The position numbers and the translations under genes are program-made. A DNA stretch of 64,000 nt, from positions 378,120,687 through 378,184,686 of the forward strand of contig JAUMIR010000001.1 in assembly GCA_030847615.1 (NCBI GenBank). Direction: 5' to 3'. This stretch comes from Gambelia wislizenii (Eukaryota > Chordata > Lepidosauria > Squamata > Crotaphytidae). Below, in pieces: positions 51,084 through 62,232 of this stretch. Numbering within the stretch: position 1 is the stretch's first letter; every line of letters starts with the position of its first letter. Under the pieces are notes generated by a model, which made no database searches, had not been told where the DNA came from, and was given only the letters and a program-made list of their open reading frames with translations.

Positions 51084-51118
<35 letters not shown>
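51083..51118. repeat. (AAT)n microsatellite
   Basis: About twelve uninterrupted units. Confidence 0.95.
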
Positions 51119-51119
<1 letters not shown>

Positions 51120-51889
51120 TTGGTTCTGGTTTAAGCATTGCATTATGCTCTGTCCACATAGTATCAGCATGAAGAAGGCCTGTCTTGAGGTTTGCATGTG
51201 GGCTGAGTCATATCCAAACTATCCCCAAGGTAGGTCTGTTAGATCAAAGCACATTTTATTACGTGTTAGTTTCCAAGGGAGCTGAGCTATGTCGCAAAAG
51301 ACTTTGTCATTTTATCTAGCAAATTCCACATGTAGATAAATTAATTGCTAATAATAACTTTGTTTAGGAAACCCCCATGTTGATGAGGTGGCCAAACCAG
51401 AGGTGAACTGAGAAGATTAAAGTATGTGTGTGTTTGCGTGTTTAGAGTAAAGTACCTTGTTAATCCAAAGCCTTCAGGGACCTGAACAATTTAAATAGCT
51501 GAGAGACAATGCCTAATGCTGCTTTAGTTTGAGGATTTATGTACTGGTGCCTTTTTTGAAATAATTTAAAATGAAATGCTTTTACACAATTCAATTCAGT
51601 TCTATCTTTGTCCAATCCACAGCTGCCCCCAATAGGACATACATAAATCCTTCACCCTGCTTGATGTTGGATCCTATTTGGGGGTGGAGAACGGACCATG
51701 CTGGTGTCTCAGCTGTAGAATATTGGTCATGCAAAGCCTCTCTGAGTTTTGTGTTTTTTAAAAGTATACCTTCTTTGGTTTTTGGAGCATGTATCCATTA
51801 TTGAATACCTAAGGTAGGCAACTATTAGGGAAGCAAAGTTTTTTCTTAAATGTTTAAATATATTCATGGATTGCACTTTTAGACTGCAC
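51119..51889. other. Gene-free DNA
   Basis: No recognised repeat or coding region. Confidence 0.35.
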
Positions 51890-52260
51890 AATAGCTAGAG
51901 TTCTCTGGATGGTGTACAATACATAGGAAATTATAAAATATAAATAATGAAACAATAAATAGAAAAGGCACATGATAAAGCCAGCAGCAAAGACTAAAAA
52001 CACAACAATACATTAAACCAATGTCGCAGTTAAGCAGTCTAGCTGCCTTATTTTGGATTAACTAAAGTTTTTGGACTGTTTTCAAAGGAGGCTCACATAC
52101 AATAAATTACACTAATTCAAATTGGAGTTTACTAGAGCATCTATAACTTCTGAGAGATAATTTTCATCTACCTAGGTCCATAGCTGGTATATTAGCCTAA
52201 GCTGATAACAGAGGTTCTGTGTCACTGAGGCCATCTGTACCTTTAGTAAAAATGTTAAGG
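51890..52260 (-). mobile_element. L2-like LINE ORF2 fragment
   Basis: The - strand, with stops, reads LCYQLRLIYQL, then VIDALVNSNLN and CNLLYVSLL, the L2 ORF2 stretch before the VQNAAARL motif. Antisense landmarks CAGTCTAGCTGCCTTATTTT and TTTGGACTGTTTTCAAAGG agree. Confidence 0.6.
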
Positions 52261-52262
52261 GC

Positions 52263-53040
52263 TTACCTTCACTGGCCAGAGTACTCCAGCCCCAGGCCCA
52301 TGGTGTTTCCTCCCATTACTGTCCACTCAGTTTAGGCTCACTGAGAGGCACCTGGCACAGCCTAGGGACAAACTAACCCAGGAGTAGCCAAACAGCAGAA
52401 CTGCACAGCAGAAAGGGCATAAAACAAAGGCTTCAGCTAGCAGCTGTTTCACTGCTCTGACCTACTTTCACACACAAAAAGACTTACAGGCAGCAAGGTT
52501 CATACAAAGATATCTGGAGGCTTTTATTTTCAGTTGCAGTATAAACAAACACAGTATATACACAGCAAACATCATTTAAAAACTCAACAGCAGTTTCTCC
52601 AACATCTGCCAACAATCCTCTTTCTCCACACCACCAACTCACACACAATGCATCTTGTGCTTTGACTATATAGGAGTGTTTGATAGTCAGCCTTCTGCCT
52701 AGCCACAGCTGTGAACAAACCCACTTCAGCTGTGCTAGTGGTCTGCTGCTCCAACATTTTTCCTTTTGCACTTAAAGCAATATTGCCCTGACAATTACCT
52801 GCCTTTCTGTTGCAGCAACAGAGGGGATTCTGCACACCTGCAACCTGCATGTGAAACGACACTTATCTGTGCTGATCGTATCTTCCAAGGCCAGGAATGA
52901 GGCACCTGGCTGTGTTCACATAGCTGGGTTTCTCACCGCAGCTTCACCAGATGCAGTGCATGTAACTCAGCTGGGAAGTGACTGCACCAGTGACTGTCAG
53001 GACACAACCCCTAGCCCCAGCCCTGCTGCTGTAATGTAAC
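52263..53040 (-). mobile_element. LTR-like segment (solo LTR candidate)
   Basis: On the - strand a TATA box (CCTATATAGTC, at 52667-52672) is followed about 145 bp later by AATAAAA (52523-52528). A GT-rich stretch (CTTTTTGTGTGTG) comes next. This is the TATA, poly(A) signal and GT-rich order of a retroviral-type U3-R-U5. Exact TG/CA termini and a target duplication were not found, and no gag/pol remnant lies beside it. It could be an old endogenous retrovirus or Gypsy solo LTR. Confidence 0.45.
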
Positions 53041-54186
53041 TCACTGTTTTCTGTGGAAGAACCACAGCAGAACAGTGAGGTATGTTTTTTACTACATGAC
53101 CACTCCATTTTAGAAATGGGCCAGAACCCTGCATCATCTGGACAGCTGGGTGCAGGAAGGGGAGGGAAGCCATTTCATTTGGCCCATGTAGATAAGGCCT
53201 ACGTCTTAAGATTCTAAGAGCATGCCCAAACTATGCACCTGATCTGTTAGAGGAAGTAAACTCCTACCAGACAGAATACCCCCATACCTTAGTCTTGTCT
53301 AGATTGAGTTCCATTTGCTCTGATCCAGTACATTACCCTGACAAAGCACCAAATGCCCCAGCTGTATACACTAAAAAAGAGTGGTAGGCTTGGACGCCAT
53401 GTGTGTGCTAGTGACATCTCAACTAACATTCCTAGATAAACTTTTCCATGGGTTTCCTCTTTTCTTTATTTTCCTTTCATGATTAGCTTTATTAACAACT
53501 TAATAGGACCATAGCAATAAGGACTGTTACAGTACATTTAACTAGAATTATCCTTGAAAAATAAAGTTATTTAAATTACTTAATCCATATTTGTGATTTC
53601 GGTTCGTAATAAAGAGGAACAACCTTTAAAAATTCAAATAATTAATTCACTTGTTTCTTTTGTCCGCTATCTGTTAATTTATCCATCTAAGACAATTTCA
53701 AATTTTTAAAAGCAGGCTGGTGCTAGAAATTGTAGTTGTTCTTTAGTATCTCGCTAGGACAACCAGTTAATAAATTAACAGTGAGAAGGTGGTTTTTATT
53801 AGAAATGTCATGCAAATATAAAATCAATAAAAACTATCAATAATGAGTCTAGCTTCAATTTAGACACTGTTGTTACTTCAATCATGTTTAATATATGAAC
53901 CTAATATAAACATACTTTAAGACAGATCTGTGAGAAAAGAATTAATCCCATATCTAATTTCCCTTACTTTCAACAACTAGGATGATTAGACTGAGAGAAA
54001 TTCTATCCAGGCTTTTCTGAGTCATGTTCCAACAAAAAAGGTTCTTTAATTAGACATCTTTCATAGTCTCATATAGAGTGAAAATAATTCATTCGTAACA
54101 AATGCTTTTTGCCAAGCTGTTTCTCAAATCACAATAACTAGATCCCTCTTCCGCAATGTCTTATACATAGCCTTCAACTTTTTCAG
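53041..54186. other. Gene-free AT-rich DNA
   Basis: No recognised repeat or coding region. Confidence 0.35.
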
Positions 54187-54500
54187 AGGCATAAGCAAAT
54201 AACAAATCTTATAATATCAACATCTATCATTTCATACAAATAAAAATCTCTTCAGACTTGATCAACTTCTGAAATTGTTTAATTTCATGTACATGAAAGA
54301 AAATGCCTCACTTGAAGCTAATTATATCTAAGCTTCATTCCTAAACTGATCTCTAGATTTAATCCCTACAGTTATTCAAAATCATACCCATAGACCTTTA
54401 GTTATTATTCCCATGACACAAACCCAGATAATCAAACTACCAAAGTGATAATGCCTGACTACCAAAGCTAAAGGTGACGTATTCAAACTTATTTTGGATG
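54187..54500 (+). repeat. Long inverted repeat, left arm
   Basis: Reverse complement of 55665-55979 with only three differences seen (two substitutions and a 1-bp indel over about 315 bp). The sequence itself is unique AT-rich DNA and not a repeat I recognise. The inner edge abuts the TA of the MITE at 54503. Confidence 0.95.
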
Positions 54501-54502
54501 TA

Positions 54503-54772
54503 CAGTCATCTCTCCACATTTGAGGGTTAAGCATTTGCAGATTTGATTATTGGCATATTTGAGTAATATGTTCTTTCTAGGCATTAGTAGGTACCCCAGC
54601 ATGATTCTGTGGCTAATGTCTTTTAGAATTGAGCTGGAGGGCCTACAGATGCTAGAGGAGTGTTCTCTCAGGTAAAAACAAATCAAAACAACACAGCAGG
54701 CCTATATTTGTGTTTTTTCCACTTTTGTGTATCTGCTGCACCCATAATCTTCACAAAGGTGAGGACTGACTG
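54503..54772. mobile_element. Tigger-like MITE
   Basis: CAGTCATCTCTCCACATTTG at the left, CAAAGGTGAGGACTGACTG at the right, and TA on both sides (54501-54502, 54773-54774). The interior is diverged. Confidence 0.8.
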
Positions 54773-54902
54773 TATGCTTCCTTCAAGTATTCAATATTTG
54801 GCCAGGTATCCACTTTAACCTACACAGTATATGTTGCTATCTTACATTTGTCAAAGTCAGAGTATCCAACGCTGAAGCTATCCAGTCTTCTTGTATGAAA
54901 TA

Positions 54903-55145
54903 CAGTAGGACCCTGTATCCACTGAATCATTATCCACTGATTCAGTTATGCACAGTTTCAGTTTCAGCACAGCTACCATAAAGTCTTCCTAGAAAATGCA
55001 TCCTCTCTAGCCATTTTCTAGGTCCTCCAAGGCAACTTTATGGTATTTTAAAGTGGACGTCCCATTATTTTCAATGGTATTATCCATGGATTTCGTTATC
55101 CATTGTGGGGACTGGAGCCAATCCCCCACAGATACGGGGTATCTG
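54903..55145. mobile_element. Tigger-like MITE
   Basis: CAGTAGGACCCTGTATCCAC at the left, CCACAGATACGGGGTATCTG at the right, TA on both sides (54901-54902, 55146-55147). The inner repeats ATTATCCACTGATTCAGTTA and ATTATCCATGGATTTCGTTA are in opposite halves. Same subfamily as the end at 36196. Confidence 0.85.
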
Positions 55146-55254
55146 TATTCTTTAACAGCACTTATTTTTCTGAAACCACAAGCATGATAATATAACTCTA
55201 GGAGGAAAATCAGCTCATTTGAAATGTGCTGGAGAAGAGTTCTGTGGATACTGT

Positions 55255-55565
55255 GGACCACTAAAAAGGCAAATAAATGGATATTAGAGCAAATCAAGTC
55301 CGAACTCTCCTTAGAATATTAAATGACTAAACTGAGACTGTCATACTTTGGACATATCATGAAAAGACATGACTCACTAGAAAAGACAATGATGCTTGGC
55401 AAGGTAGAAGGCAGTAGGAAAAAAGTAAGATCACATTATAGGGATAGACTCAATCAAGGAAGCCACAGCTCTGAAACTGCAACACTTGAGCACGGCTTGA
55501 CTTTGAGGTTTCTCATTCATAGCATCTCCATAAGTCAAAGTCAACTTGACAGCAGTTAACAACAC
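55255..55565 (+). mobile_element. Bov-B (RTE) LINE 3' end
   Basis: The + strand frame reads LRLSYFGHIMKRHDSLEKT, then MLGKVEGSRKK, a characteristic Bov-B ORF C-terminus, and later a decayed end. It closes with CATAAGTCAAAGTCAACTTG, the Bov-B tail shared with Sauria SINEs. The SINEs in this window would have depended on such a LINE for movement. Confidence 0.85.
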
Positions 55566-55664
55566 CAAAGACAGGGAACAGCTACCCCTGTTCTAGAAGC
55601 TGTCAGAATATACTTCTCATTTCTGAAGACTTCTTATCTCAAATTATGGCTCTTCCAGACTGAT

Positions 55665-55979
55665 CATCCAAAATAAGTTTGAATACCTCACCTTTAGCTT
55701 TGGTAGTCAGGCATTATCACTTTGGTAGTTTGATTATCTGGGTTTGTGTCATGGGAATAATAACTAAAGGTCTATGGGTATGATTTTGAATTAACTGTAG
55801 GGATTAAATCTAGAGATCAGTTTAGGAATGAAGCTTAGATATAATTAGCTTCAAGTGAGGCATTTTCTTTCACGTACATGAAATTAAACAATTTCAGAAG
55901 TTGATCAAGTCTGAAGAGATTTTTATTTGTATGAAATGATAGATGTTGATATTATAAGATTTGTTATTTGCTTATGCCT
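55665..55979 (-). repeat. Long inverted repeat, right arm
   Basis: Partner of 54187-54500 at about 99% identity; see that entry. No target duplication is visible outside the arms. Confidence 0.95.
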
Positions 55980-56194
55980 AAAGAAGCATCAGTTCTTGCA
56001 GTATAGCTCCTTGGCTTTTGCCAGGATTTTCTGGTTGTTGTACAGCAACAAATACTGACACTTTTGCCCCAAGGAGAAGTGCATTATAGCATTACCTTTT
56101 TTCCAATTCCAAAGTGGTTTCATAAAGATGTTGAAAAGCACAAGGGTTAAAACAACCCAGAGAAACTTCATGGCCCTACTTAGGGGTAGAGATA

Positions 56195-56440
56195 TGGTGT
56201 GTGTGTGGGGGGGGAATGAGAGCGTTGCCTCCCAAATAAGAATTTACCATCACCACCCCCTGCCAAACTATCCTTTAGTCCTCAAATTTCTAGCATTGCA
56301 GGGAGTATTTCTAAATGTTCAACTAAATTTTTAAGTTACTACAATGTTAGAAATTTGGGGACTAAAGAAAAATTATGTTGGGGATGGCAGAATTATTCTT
56401 AGTGGTACAATGTCCTCATTTTGCCCCCCCCCCATAGCTA
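56195..56440. repeat. Imperfect palindrome, MITE-like
   Basis: The left half AATTTACCATCACC...TTAGTCCTCAAATTTCTAGC mirrors the right half AGAAATTTGGGGACTAAAG...GGGGATGGCAGAATTATTCT. The outer G-run (about 56204) and C-run (about 56427) also mirror each other. Probably an old hairpin MITE; the family is unknown. Confidence 0.6.
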
Positions 56441-56599
56441 GACCCCAGGCACAACTATCATTGGGTGAAAGAATAAACTCCCAGCACCATCTTCTGGAAT
56501 TGGCCATACAAATAGGAGCAGAACCATTACAACCAGTGTCACCACATCCCAGCTTTACCTATCCAAACAGATGGCATGACTGATGATATTGAAAGCCAA

Positions 56600-56875
56600 A
56601 GAACAAAGCAACAAAGTCCCTGTTGGTCAAATTGGTCCAGGTGGCCATCATGGTTTCTGTTTTAATTCCAAGCCAGAAATTGAATTCAAAACAAATACAT
56701 GTTAAAAATGAGATTGACCAAAGACAGCCCTGGCGATCATTGTTGAGTGCTAAGATAAGCACTTTGTCCAGAAAGGGAATGTTACCACCTGGTCTCTAGA
56801 CCTTGGCCCTGAGGTCTTCAGATACAGGGTGGGATATAAATATTTTAATGAATAAATGAAATATCTGTGTCCATG
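56600..56875 (+). mobile_element. L2-like LINE 3' end
   Basis: Decayed sequence ending GTCTCTAGACCTTGGCCCTG...CAGGGTGGGATATAAATATT with an (AATG/AAT) tail. Confidence 0.5.
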
Positions 56876-57411
56876 TTCTATTTCTTCAGGAGGAACTGGA
56901 TTACTACCTTTTTAAAAGAGGCTGGTAACTTTCTCTATCTCAGATAAGAATTTAAAACATGCTGGATACATGTAATAAGCTAAGAGGGACAAGTGGTTGG
57001 CACAGCATGGTAAACCACCTTGTCCATATTATCAGGTCTCAATATTGGAAACTCATGCAGTACTACTGGACCAGATGGTGTTCTTGATGCTATTACAACT
57101 AGAATTGTCCTAGCTATGGGATATAAATTATAACGGGCAAGAGTGAATTAATATATTTTGCAAATCTGTTACTGTATGTCACCAAGGATACAAGCAACCA
57201 GATTGTGACAGGCCCTTCACTACTCAGAGGAACTCTGAGTTTCTGGATGACACATTGAAGATGAAGTAAATTCTTCTTTGCTACCCCTCTCCCCACCAGT
57301 AAATAAGCTTGATAATGAACTCTGAGCTATGTCCAATTGAGTGTGAGTTTTCCTCCACCTGCATTCTAGTCATAAGCCCATTTCCTGCATTTCCCTTATC
57401 TCAGATTCATT

Positions 57412-57510
57412 ATCTGTGATGGTCTTTAAACAGAGGTTGGATGGCCATATTTGGGGAGTTGCTTTAATTGTGTATCTCTGTATGGTGGGGGTTGGCACTA
57501 AAGGTATCCA
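57412..57510 (+). mobile_element. CR1 LINE 3' end fragment
   Basis: GGTCTTTAAACAGAGGTTGG, ATGGCCATATTTGGGGAG and TGTATCTCTGTATGGTGGGG match the CR1 3' UTR. The last part with ATTCTATG units is missing. Confidence 0.7.
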
Positions 57511-57924
57511 GTGGCAAATGATTATTTCTCAATATAAAAACACATAATCAGATTAACAATGAAGTAATTTTGAGTACGTGGTACCCAAATAATGTTTTTT
57601 TTTTTAATCACAAAACCAGCTATTTTTTACTATGTAAGAATAGATTCATTTGTCCTTATATTACTTTGTAGAATTGCTCCTTTGGTCAAAGTGTTGTTAC
57701 AGTTATTTAACAAGAAGGAGAGAAGTAAAGGAGACCTGTTATAAAACAGAGGCTTTTTATGGTTGAAAACACTATTTATAAAATTAATTAAACTAATCAT
57801 TAATATGTTTTGAACAAGGGAAACTCTTCTGATCTGAGTTGCTATTATGAAATATGAAACATCCTTGGACTTCTGTAAGTGTAACAGATTAGAGTTGCTC
57901 TATTTATGCATGTATGAAGGAGAC

Positions 57925-58163
57925 CTGGAGACTCAGTGTGGTGTAGTGGTTTGAGTGTTAAACTAGGAGTCTGGGAGACCAAATTCAAATCCCCATGCAT
58001 CCATGGAAACCTACTGGATGACCTGAACAAGTCACACTCTTTCAGCCTCAGAGGAAGACAGTGGCAACCCTCCTCTGAAGAAATGTTGCCACTGCCACCC
58101 CTATGTTATAGTTACAATAAGTCAGAGTTGACTTGAAGTCACATAACAATAACAACAAACAAC
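57925..58163 (+). mobile_element. Sauria-type tRNA-derived SINE
   Basis: Head CAGTGTGGTGTAGTGGTTTG, B-box region AAATTCAAATCCCC, CCATGGAAACCTACTGGATG, CAAGTCACACTCTTTCAGCC, then the Bov-B-like tail AGTCAGAGTTGACTTGAAGT and an (AAC)n end. Near full length. Confidence 0.9.
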
Positions 58164-58316
58164 AGAGACTCGGCTGGGCACTTTCTTTTAAGATATGCTT
58201 GCTTATAATGCAGTTTGTATACAATGGGACATTCCCGTCATATCAATGCTTGTTTAGGTGTCACTGAAATGCCAGCTTCTTTAGTTATTCTAGCTACTGT
58301 GAACACTGAAATCTAA

Positions 58317-58929
58317 GGGCCAGTCTACACAAAGAAAACAAAAAATGGACTGCTCCACAGTAATAGCAAGTCTCAGCAGCTGCAACCTGTCTTAATGGTT
58401 TTACAGCCCCCCTAAACTTCACATGCCTGTAGCTGAGATGGTGGCCACTAGTGGATTGCTCACATTTTTTAATCTGCTGCCACCAAACTTTTTTTTTAAA
58501 AAAAACTGTTTATATGTTGCGCACAAGCGATATCCCATCTTTCCAAAAAAGAAAGGGAGAAAAAGATAGTACAAACCTCCATTTTATCTCCTTAGCGATC
58601 ACTTGCTAAAGTGAAAATTCAACATGGCAGTAGCGGCCACTTACCCTGTAAGCCAGCCCTGCCCCCTGTGCTTGTTCAACCAATCAGGCTTACACTGTGT
58701 CCTGCATGGAGAAGCAATTCATATTGAATTGCCTGTCTTAATGAGCAAAAATGCATATAGCTCTTAATTTTTTTTAAAGTTGGGTATAGCTGCAAAGGCT
58801 TTTCTCATGTACTTTTTGCTCTTTTTCACCCCCTCCTTCACAATATGATGAGACGATGTGGGATCCCATTGAGACAACTCACTTTCTGAGTGGATTCTGT
58901 GACAGTATTTTCGCCGTGTGGACAACCCC
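58317..58929 (-). mobile_element. Four-copy DNA-transposon-like family, copy 3
   Basis: Ends GGGCCAGTCTACAC and GTGTGGACAACCCC. Shared blocks are CTCCTTAGCGATCACTTGCT (about 58587), TCAACATGGCAGTAGCGGCC, GCTGCAAAGGCTTTTCTCA-like and TTGAATTGCCTGTC. It is the reverse orientation of copies 1 and 2. Confidence 0.7.
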
Positions 58930-59784
58930 TGAGTACCAATAGTTTTAAACCCCAGAAACAGCTGATTCTAGATAATCAGTTAATCAAATTGCCTTGGAAG
59001 GATTTTACAGGAAGTGGGGTATACAGACATCATTGTCATCTACTTGTAGCCCACTGTGTGCCCCATTTTATTTATTTCCCTTAAAAGAAAAACACTAATT
59101 ACAGAGGAAAAGGTGGAAAAGCCGTATAATGTTTGTGACTAGGGATGCCAAAAGCCATCCATCTAGAAGCATCTACTGTTGTTAAATTAATGGACAAGGA
59201 CAGGTAAAAACAGATGTTCCTCTAGTGTTGCATGAATGATTTTGGGGTTTAAAAGCACCCACCATGCCCTCAATTTGGATTATGATCATGGTAGGCCAGG
59301 GCCAAGAGAGACACCCCCCCCCGAAATTGGCATAGAAAGACATGGGGGAGGCTTCATTTACATCAGCAGCAGCTCTAACAGAAATCTACTCCATCCCTAG
59401 TTTAATGCCAATCTGTAATAAGGAATGTATTTTTAAAATGTGAGCATGTATGTTCACATCTTTTTGTTTTGTTTCTCTCTTTCCTTCTCTTAAAACAAAC
59501 AAACAAAAATGGTGGGACTTCTGTTGCAACCCAGCTTGAATCACAGGACAAGCCACTAGGGCCAATGTGCTGTGAGATAATGTAATACCTTTGTTTACCA
59601 ATTAATTCATACAACTTCCCAAACTATATCAGGACAAACTGCTGTGTTCTGAACACAGACCTGCACTAAATTCATAGTGTGTCCATCTATCTGCCTGTCT
59701 TATAGATGTGGGGCAGGGTTCAAAGGACAAGGAAGGAGGAGGGAAGGAGGAGCGAAATTATGGAATCAAAATAGAAGAGAAATA
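58930..59784. other. Gene-free DNA
   Basis: No recognised repeat or coding region; a C-run at about 59313. Confidence 0.35.
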
Positions 59785-60170
59785 TGAAGTCAAAGGCTTT
59801 CATGGCCGGCATCCATAGATTTTACTTGGTGTTTTTTTTCCAGACAATGAGGCCGTGTTCTGGAGGAGTTTATTTCTGACGTTTCACCTGCATCTGGGGC
59901 CGGCATCTTCAGAGAATGGTTGGATAGGAGTGTCTGTGGGGTTTATATATTGTGAACCCCTGTTGGGGAGGATATGTAAATTTGTGTGTTGAATGGCTAG
60001 TTTCTGGGTGGAGATATGCAAGGATGATTAGTGTCTGTTTGGCTAATGGTTGGCTAACAGTCCATTGTCTGTTGGAAATCCCCCTGTCCCTGGGTGCAGT
60101 TCATTTGGAAGTGTTGAGTTTTGATTTTAGTGTTTTTCAGGACTGGCAGCCAGATTTTGTTTACTTTTAG
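59785..60170 (-). mobile_element. Penelope-like element 3' part, tandem copy L
   Basis: Starts GAAGTCAAAGGCTTTCATGG, the outer end also seen at 5449. It continues into TTCTGACGTTTCACCTGCAT and about 300 bp more that are repeated in copy R at 60211. It is truncated in its 5' direction at TTTGTTTACTTTTAG. Confidence 0.8.
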
Positions 60171-60210
60171 TCCATTACACACTTGCTTTTACTGGCCAAT
60201 TCCTAAATAA

Positions 60211-60690
60211 GATTTTCCATGTTTTTGTTTTTTTTCTGGCTGTGAGGCTGTGTTTTGGAAGTTTATTTCTGACATTTCACCTGCATCTGTGGCTGCCATC
60301 TTCAGAGAATGGTTGAGTAGGAGTGTCTGTGGGGTTTATATACTGTGAGCCCCTGTTGTAAAGGATATGTAAATTGTGTATTTGAATGGCTAGTTTCTGA
60401 GTGGAGGTATGCAAGGAGGATTAGTGTCTGTTTGGCTAATGCTCCATTGTCTGCTGTAAATCCTACCGTCTCTGGGTAGTGTTCATTTGGAAGTGCTGAG
60501 TTTTGATTTTAGTGTTTTTCAGGACTGGCAGCCACATTTTGTTTACTTTTAGAGTTTCTTCTTTCCTGTTGAAGTTGTCCAGGTGTCTGTGGATTTCAAT
60601 AGCTTCTCTGTGCATTCTGACATGATAGCTGTTGGCCTGGTCCAGAATTTCAGTGTTTTTAAATAACATTTTGTGTCCAGGTTAGTTTAT
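60211..60690 (-). mobile_element. Penelope-like element with endonuclease C-terminus, tandem copy R
   Basis: The 3' region is repeated from copy L (period about 390 bp). Further into the element, the - strand frame at 60463-60669 encodes ANSYHVRMHREAIEIHRH followed by DNFNRKEE and a conserved Trp-Pro, the C-terminal signature after the GIY-YIG endonuclease of Penelope-like elements. Tandem partial copies are a known habit of this class. The reverse transcriptase domain is absent. Confidence 0.8.
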
Positions 60691-60704
60691 AACATGTTCT
60701 GCTG

Positions 60705-60795
60705 ATTTTTTTGCCACTGTGCTTTAGAAACATCCTGGAAGAAAGGTAGAGTATAAATCCAATCAATCAATCAATCAAGTAAATAAATAAAATCC
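60705..60795 (+). mobile_element. L2-like LINE 3' tail
   Basis: GGAAGAAAGGTAGAGTATAA followed by (AATC)n and (AAAT)n. Confidence 0.6.
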
Positions 60796-60929
60796 AGTTT
60801 TATTAGACTATACATCTTAACTGTTAGTGATAAATTCTTCAGCTCCAAGCTAGGTAAAGCAGATTATGAATAACTCCCACTGAAAGCCTGGGGACTTAAA
60901 TTAATTGCAACAAATGTTATTTTTGATTC

Positions 60930-61080
60930 AAAAATGTATATCTCGTGGGTTTAAGGCAGCTTATGATACTTAAAAACAAAAGAACATAGCAATAACAAAA
61001 TCAATTAAAATCCAGTGCAAGATCAGATAACAAAACTGCAGAATAATAGTAAAAATGCACATTTTTAAGAGGATGTAGCT
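60930..61080 (-). mobile_element. L2-like LINE fragment
   Basis: GTTTAAGGCAGCTTATGATA and an A-rich stretch match the antisense L2 3' region style seen at 41041 and 51890. Weak. Confidence 0.35.
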
Positions 61081-61186
61081 TTTAAAAAATGATCCTTGAA
61101 ATTACTATCTAGAGCAGGGCTCAGGAACCTGTCACCGTTAAGATTGTTTGGACTATAATTCCTATTAAACTTTGTTGTGTGACTTT

Positions 61187-62201
61187 GGGGTCAGTTACAT
61201 GGCAAAATAAATCTGCTAAGACTTTGCAAAGAGTCCTAATAGTTCACATGTCTTTCAGATCAAATTTGCTGTATTCAGAAGGAGGGGGCAAAAAAACCCC
61301 CATAAGCCACACGGTATCACCTTTCGCTATTTTCCCCAACTTTTTTGATAAAGTTCGTGAAAATGCACACAATCGGTTGTGTGAACTACCGATGTGTAAA
61401 AGGCTGTGGGAACTACCAGCAATCTTCCCAAAATAGCCACAGCAGAGCTAAGCCATGATTGGTTGGACCAATTGTGGAGGGGGCAGACTTGCAAGAGATG
61501 CGAGGAGCCTCAAACGAAAAGATCCAGCCACTGTTGTTATACCAGTGCTATCCCCACCCCAATCACCCAGCTGTCTGCCTCCCGGCTTGCTTGGCTGCTG
61601 CAGCTGAGGGACCCCCCACTTAGCCATAATTACTGTTCCTCTGTGTGTGTGAGAGAGAGAGAGAAAGAGAGAGAAACAGAGACAGAGAGAGTGAGTAGTG
61701 ATCTGCTCCGCTGGCCATTTGCTCCCTCACCCTGCTCTGATTGCGTTCGTGCGCATGCGTGTGTGTGTGTGTGAGAGAGAGAAGCAGTCTGCTCTGCTGA
61801 CTGTTACATGTTGCAGTGGGTGAGGGGAAGGGGGGCTTGAGGGAAGCAGGGTGAAGGGGTAGCCTGCGACTCCATTGCTCTGGCAGCTGGATGATCATCT
61901 CCCCCAAGACCATCCTCCACCTGGGAATCTAGGCTGCTTTCCTTGCCTCCTTTTGTCATTATTACTCCCCCCCCCCGTGGTCTCCCTTATTTTTGGTTGT
62001 TTGCACATCTCTCGCCCCCCCCCAGCCAGCGAACGGGGTGCTCCAGTGGCCACCCCCCTACCTTTGCCTGTGTGAACTACAAAGCAGAAAACTTACCAGA
62101 TCAACCAGTTTCGCACTAAATCATGTAAACTACGCAGCACTGGTGTAAAAATGCGCTAATATGCAAACTATCGCAATAAAAACTGCCATGTAACTGAGCC
62201 C
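61187..62201. mobile_element. About 1-kb non-autonomous DNA transposon
   Basis: Terminal inverted repeats GGGGTCAGTTACATGGCA and ACTGCCATGTAACTGAGCCC. The interior is CpG-richer and holds subterminal motifs such as GTGTGAACTAC in both halves (61378 and 62072), plus (GA)n runs. No transposase frame is present. Unrelated in sequence to the four-copy family. Confidence 0.75.
61641..61694. repeat. (TG)n(GA)n microsatellite
   Basis: GTGTGTGTGAGAGAGAGAGA and variants; a second run lies at 61757-61784. Both are inside the 1-kb transposon. Confidence 0.9.
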
Positions 62202-62232
62202 TTCAAGTTATTTCCAACTTTTAGTGACTTAA

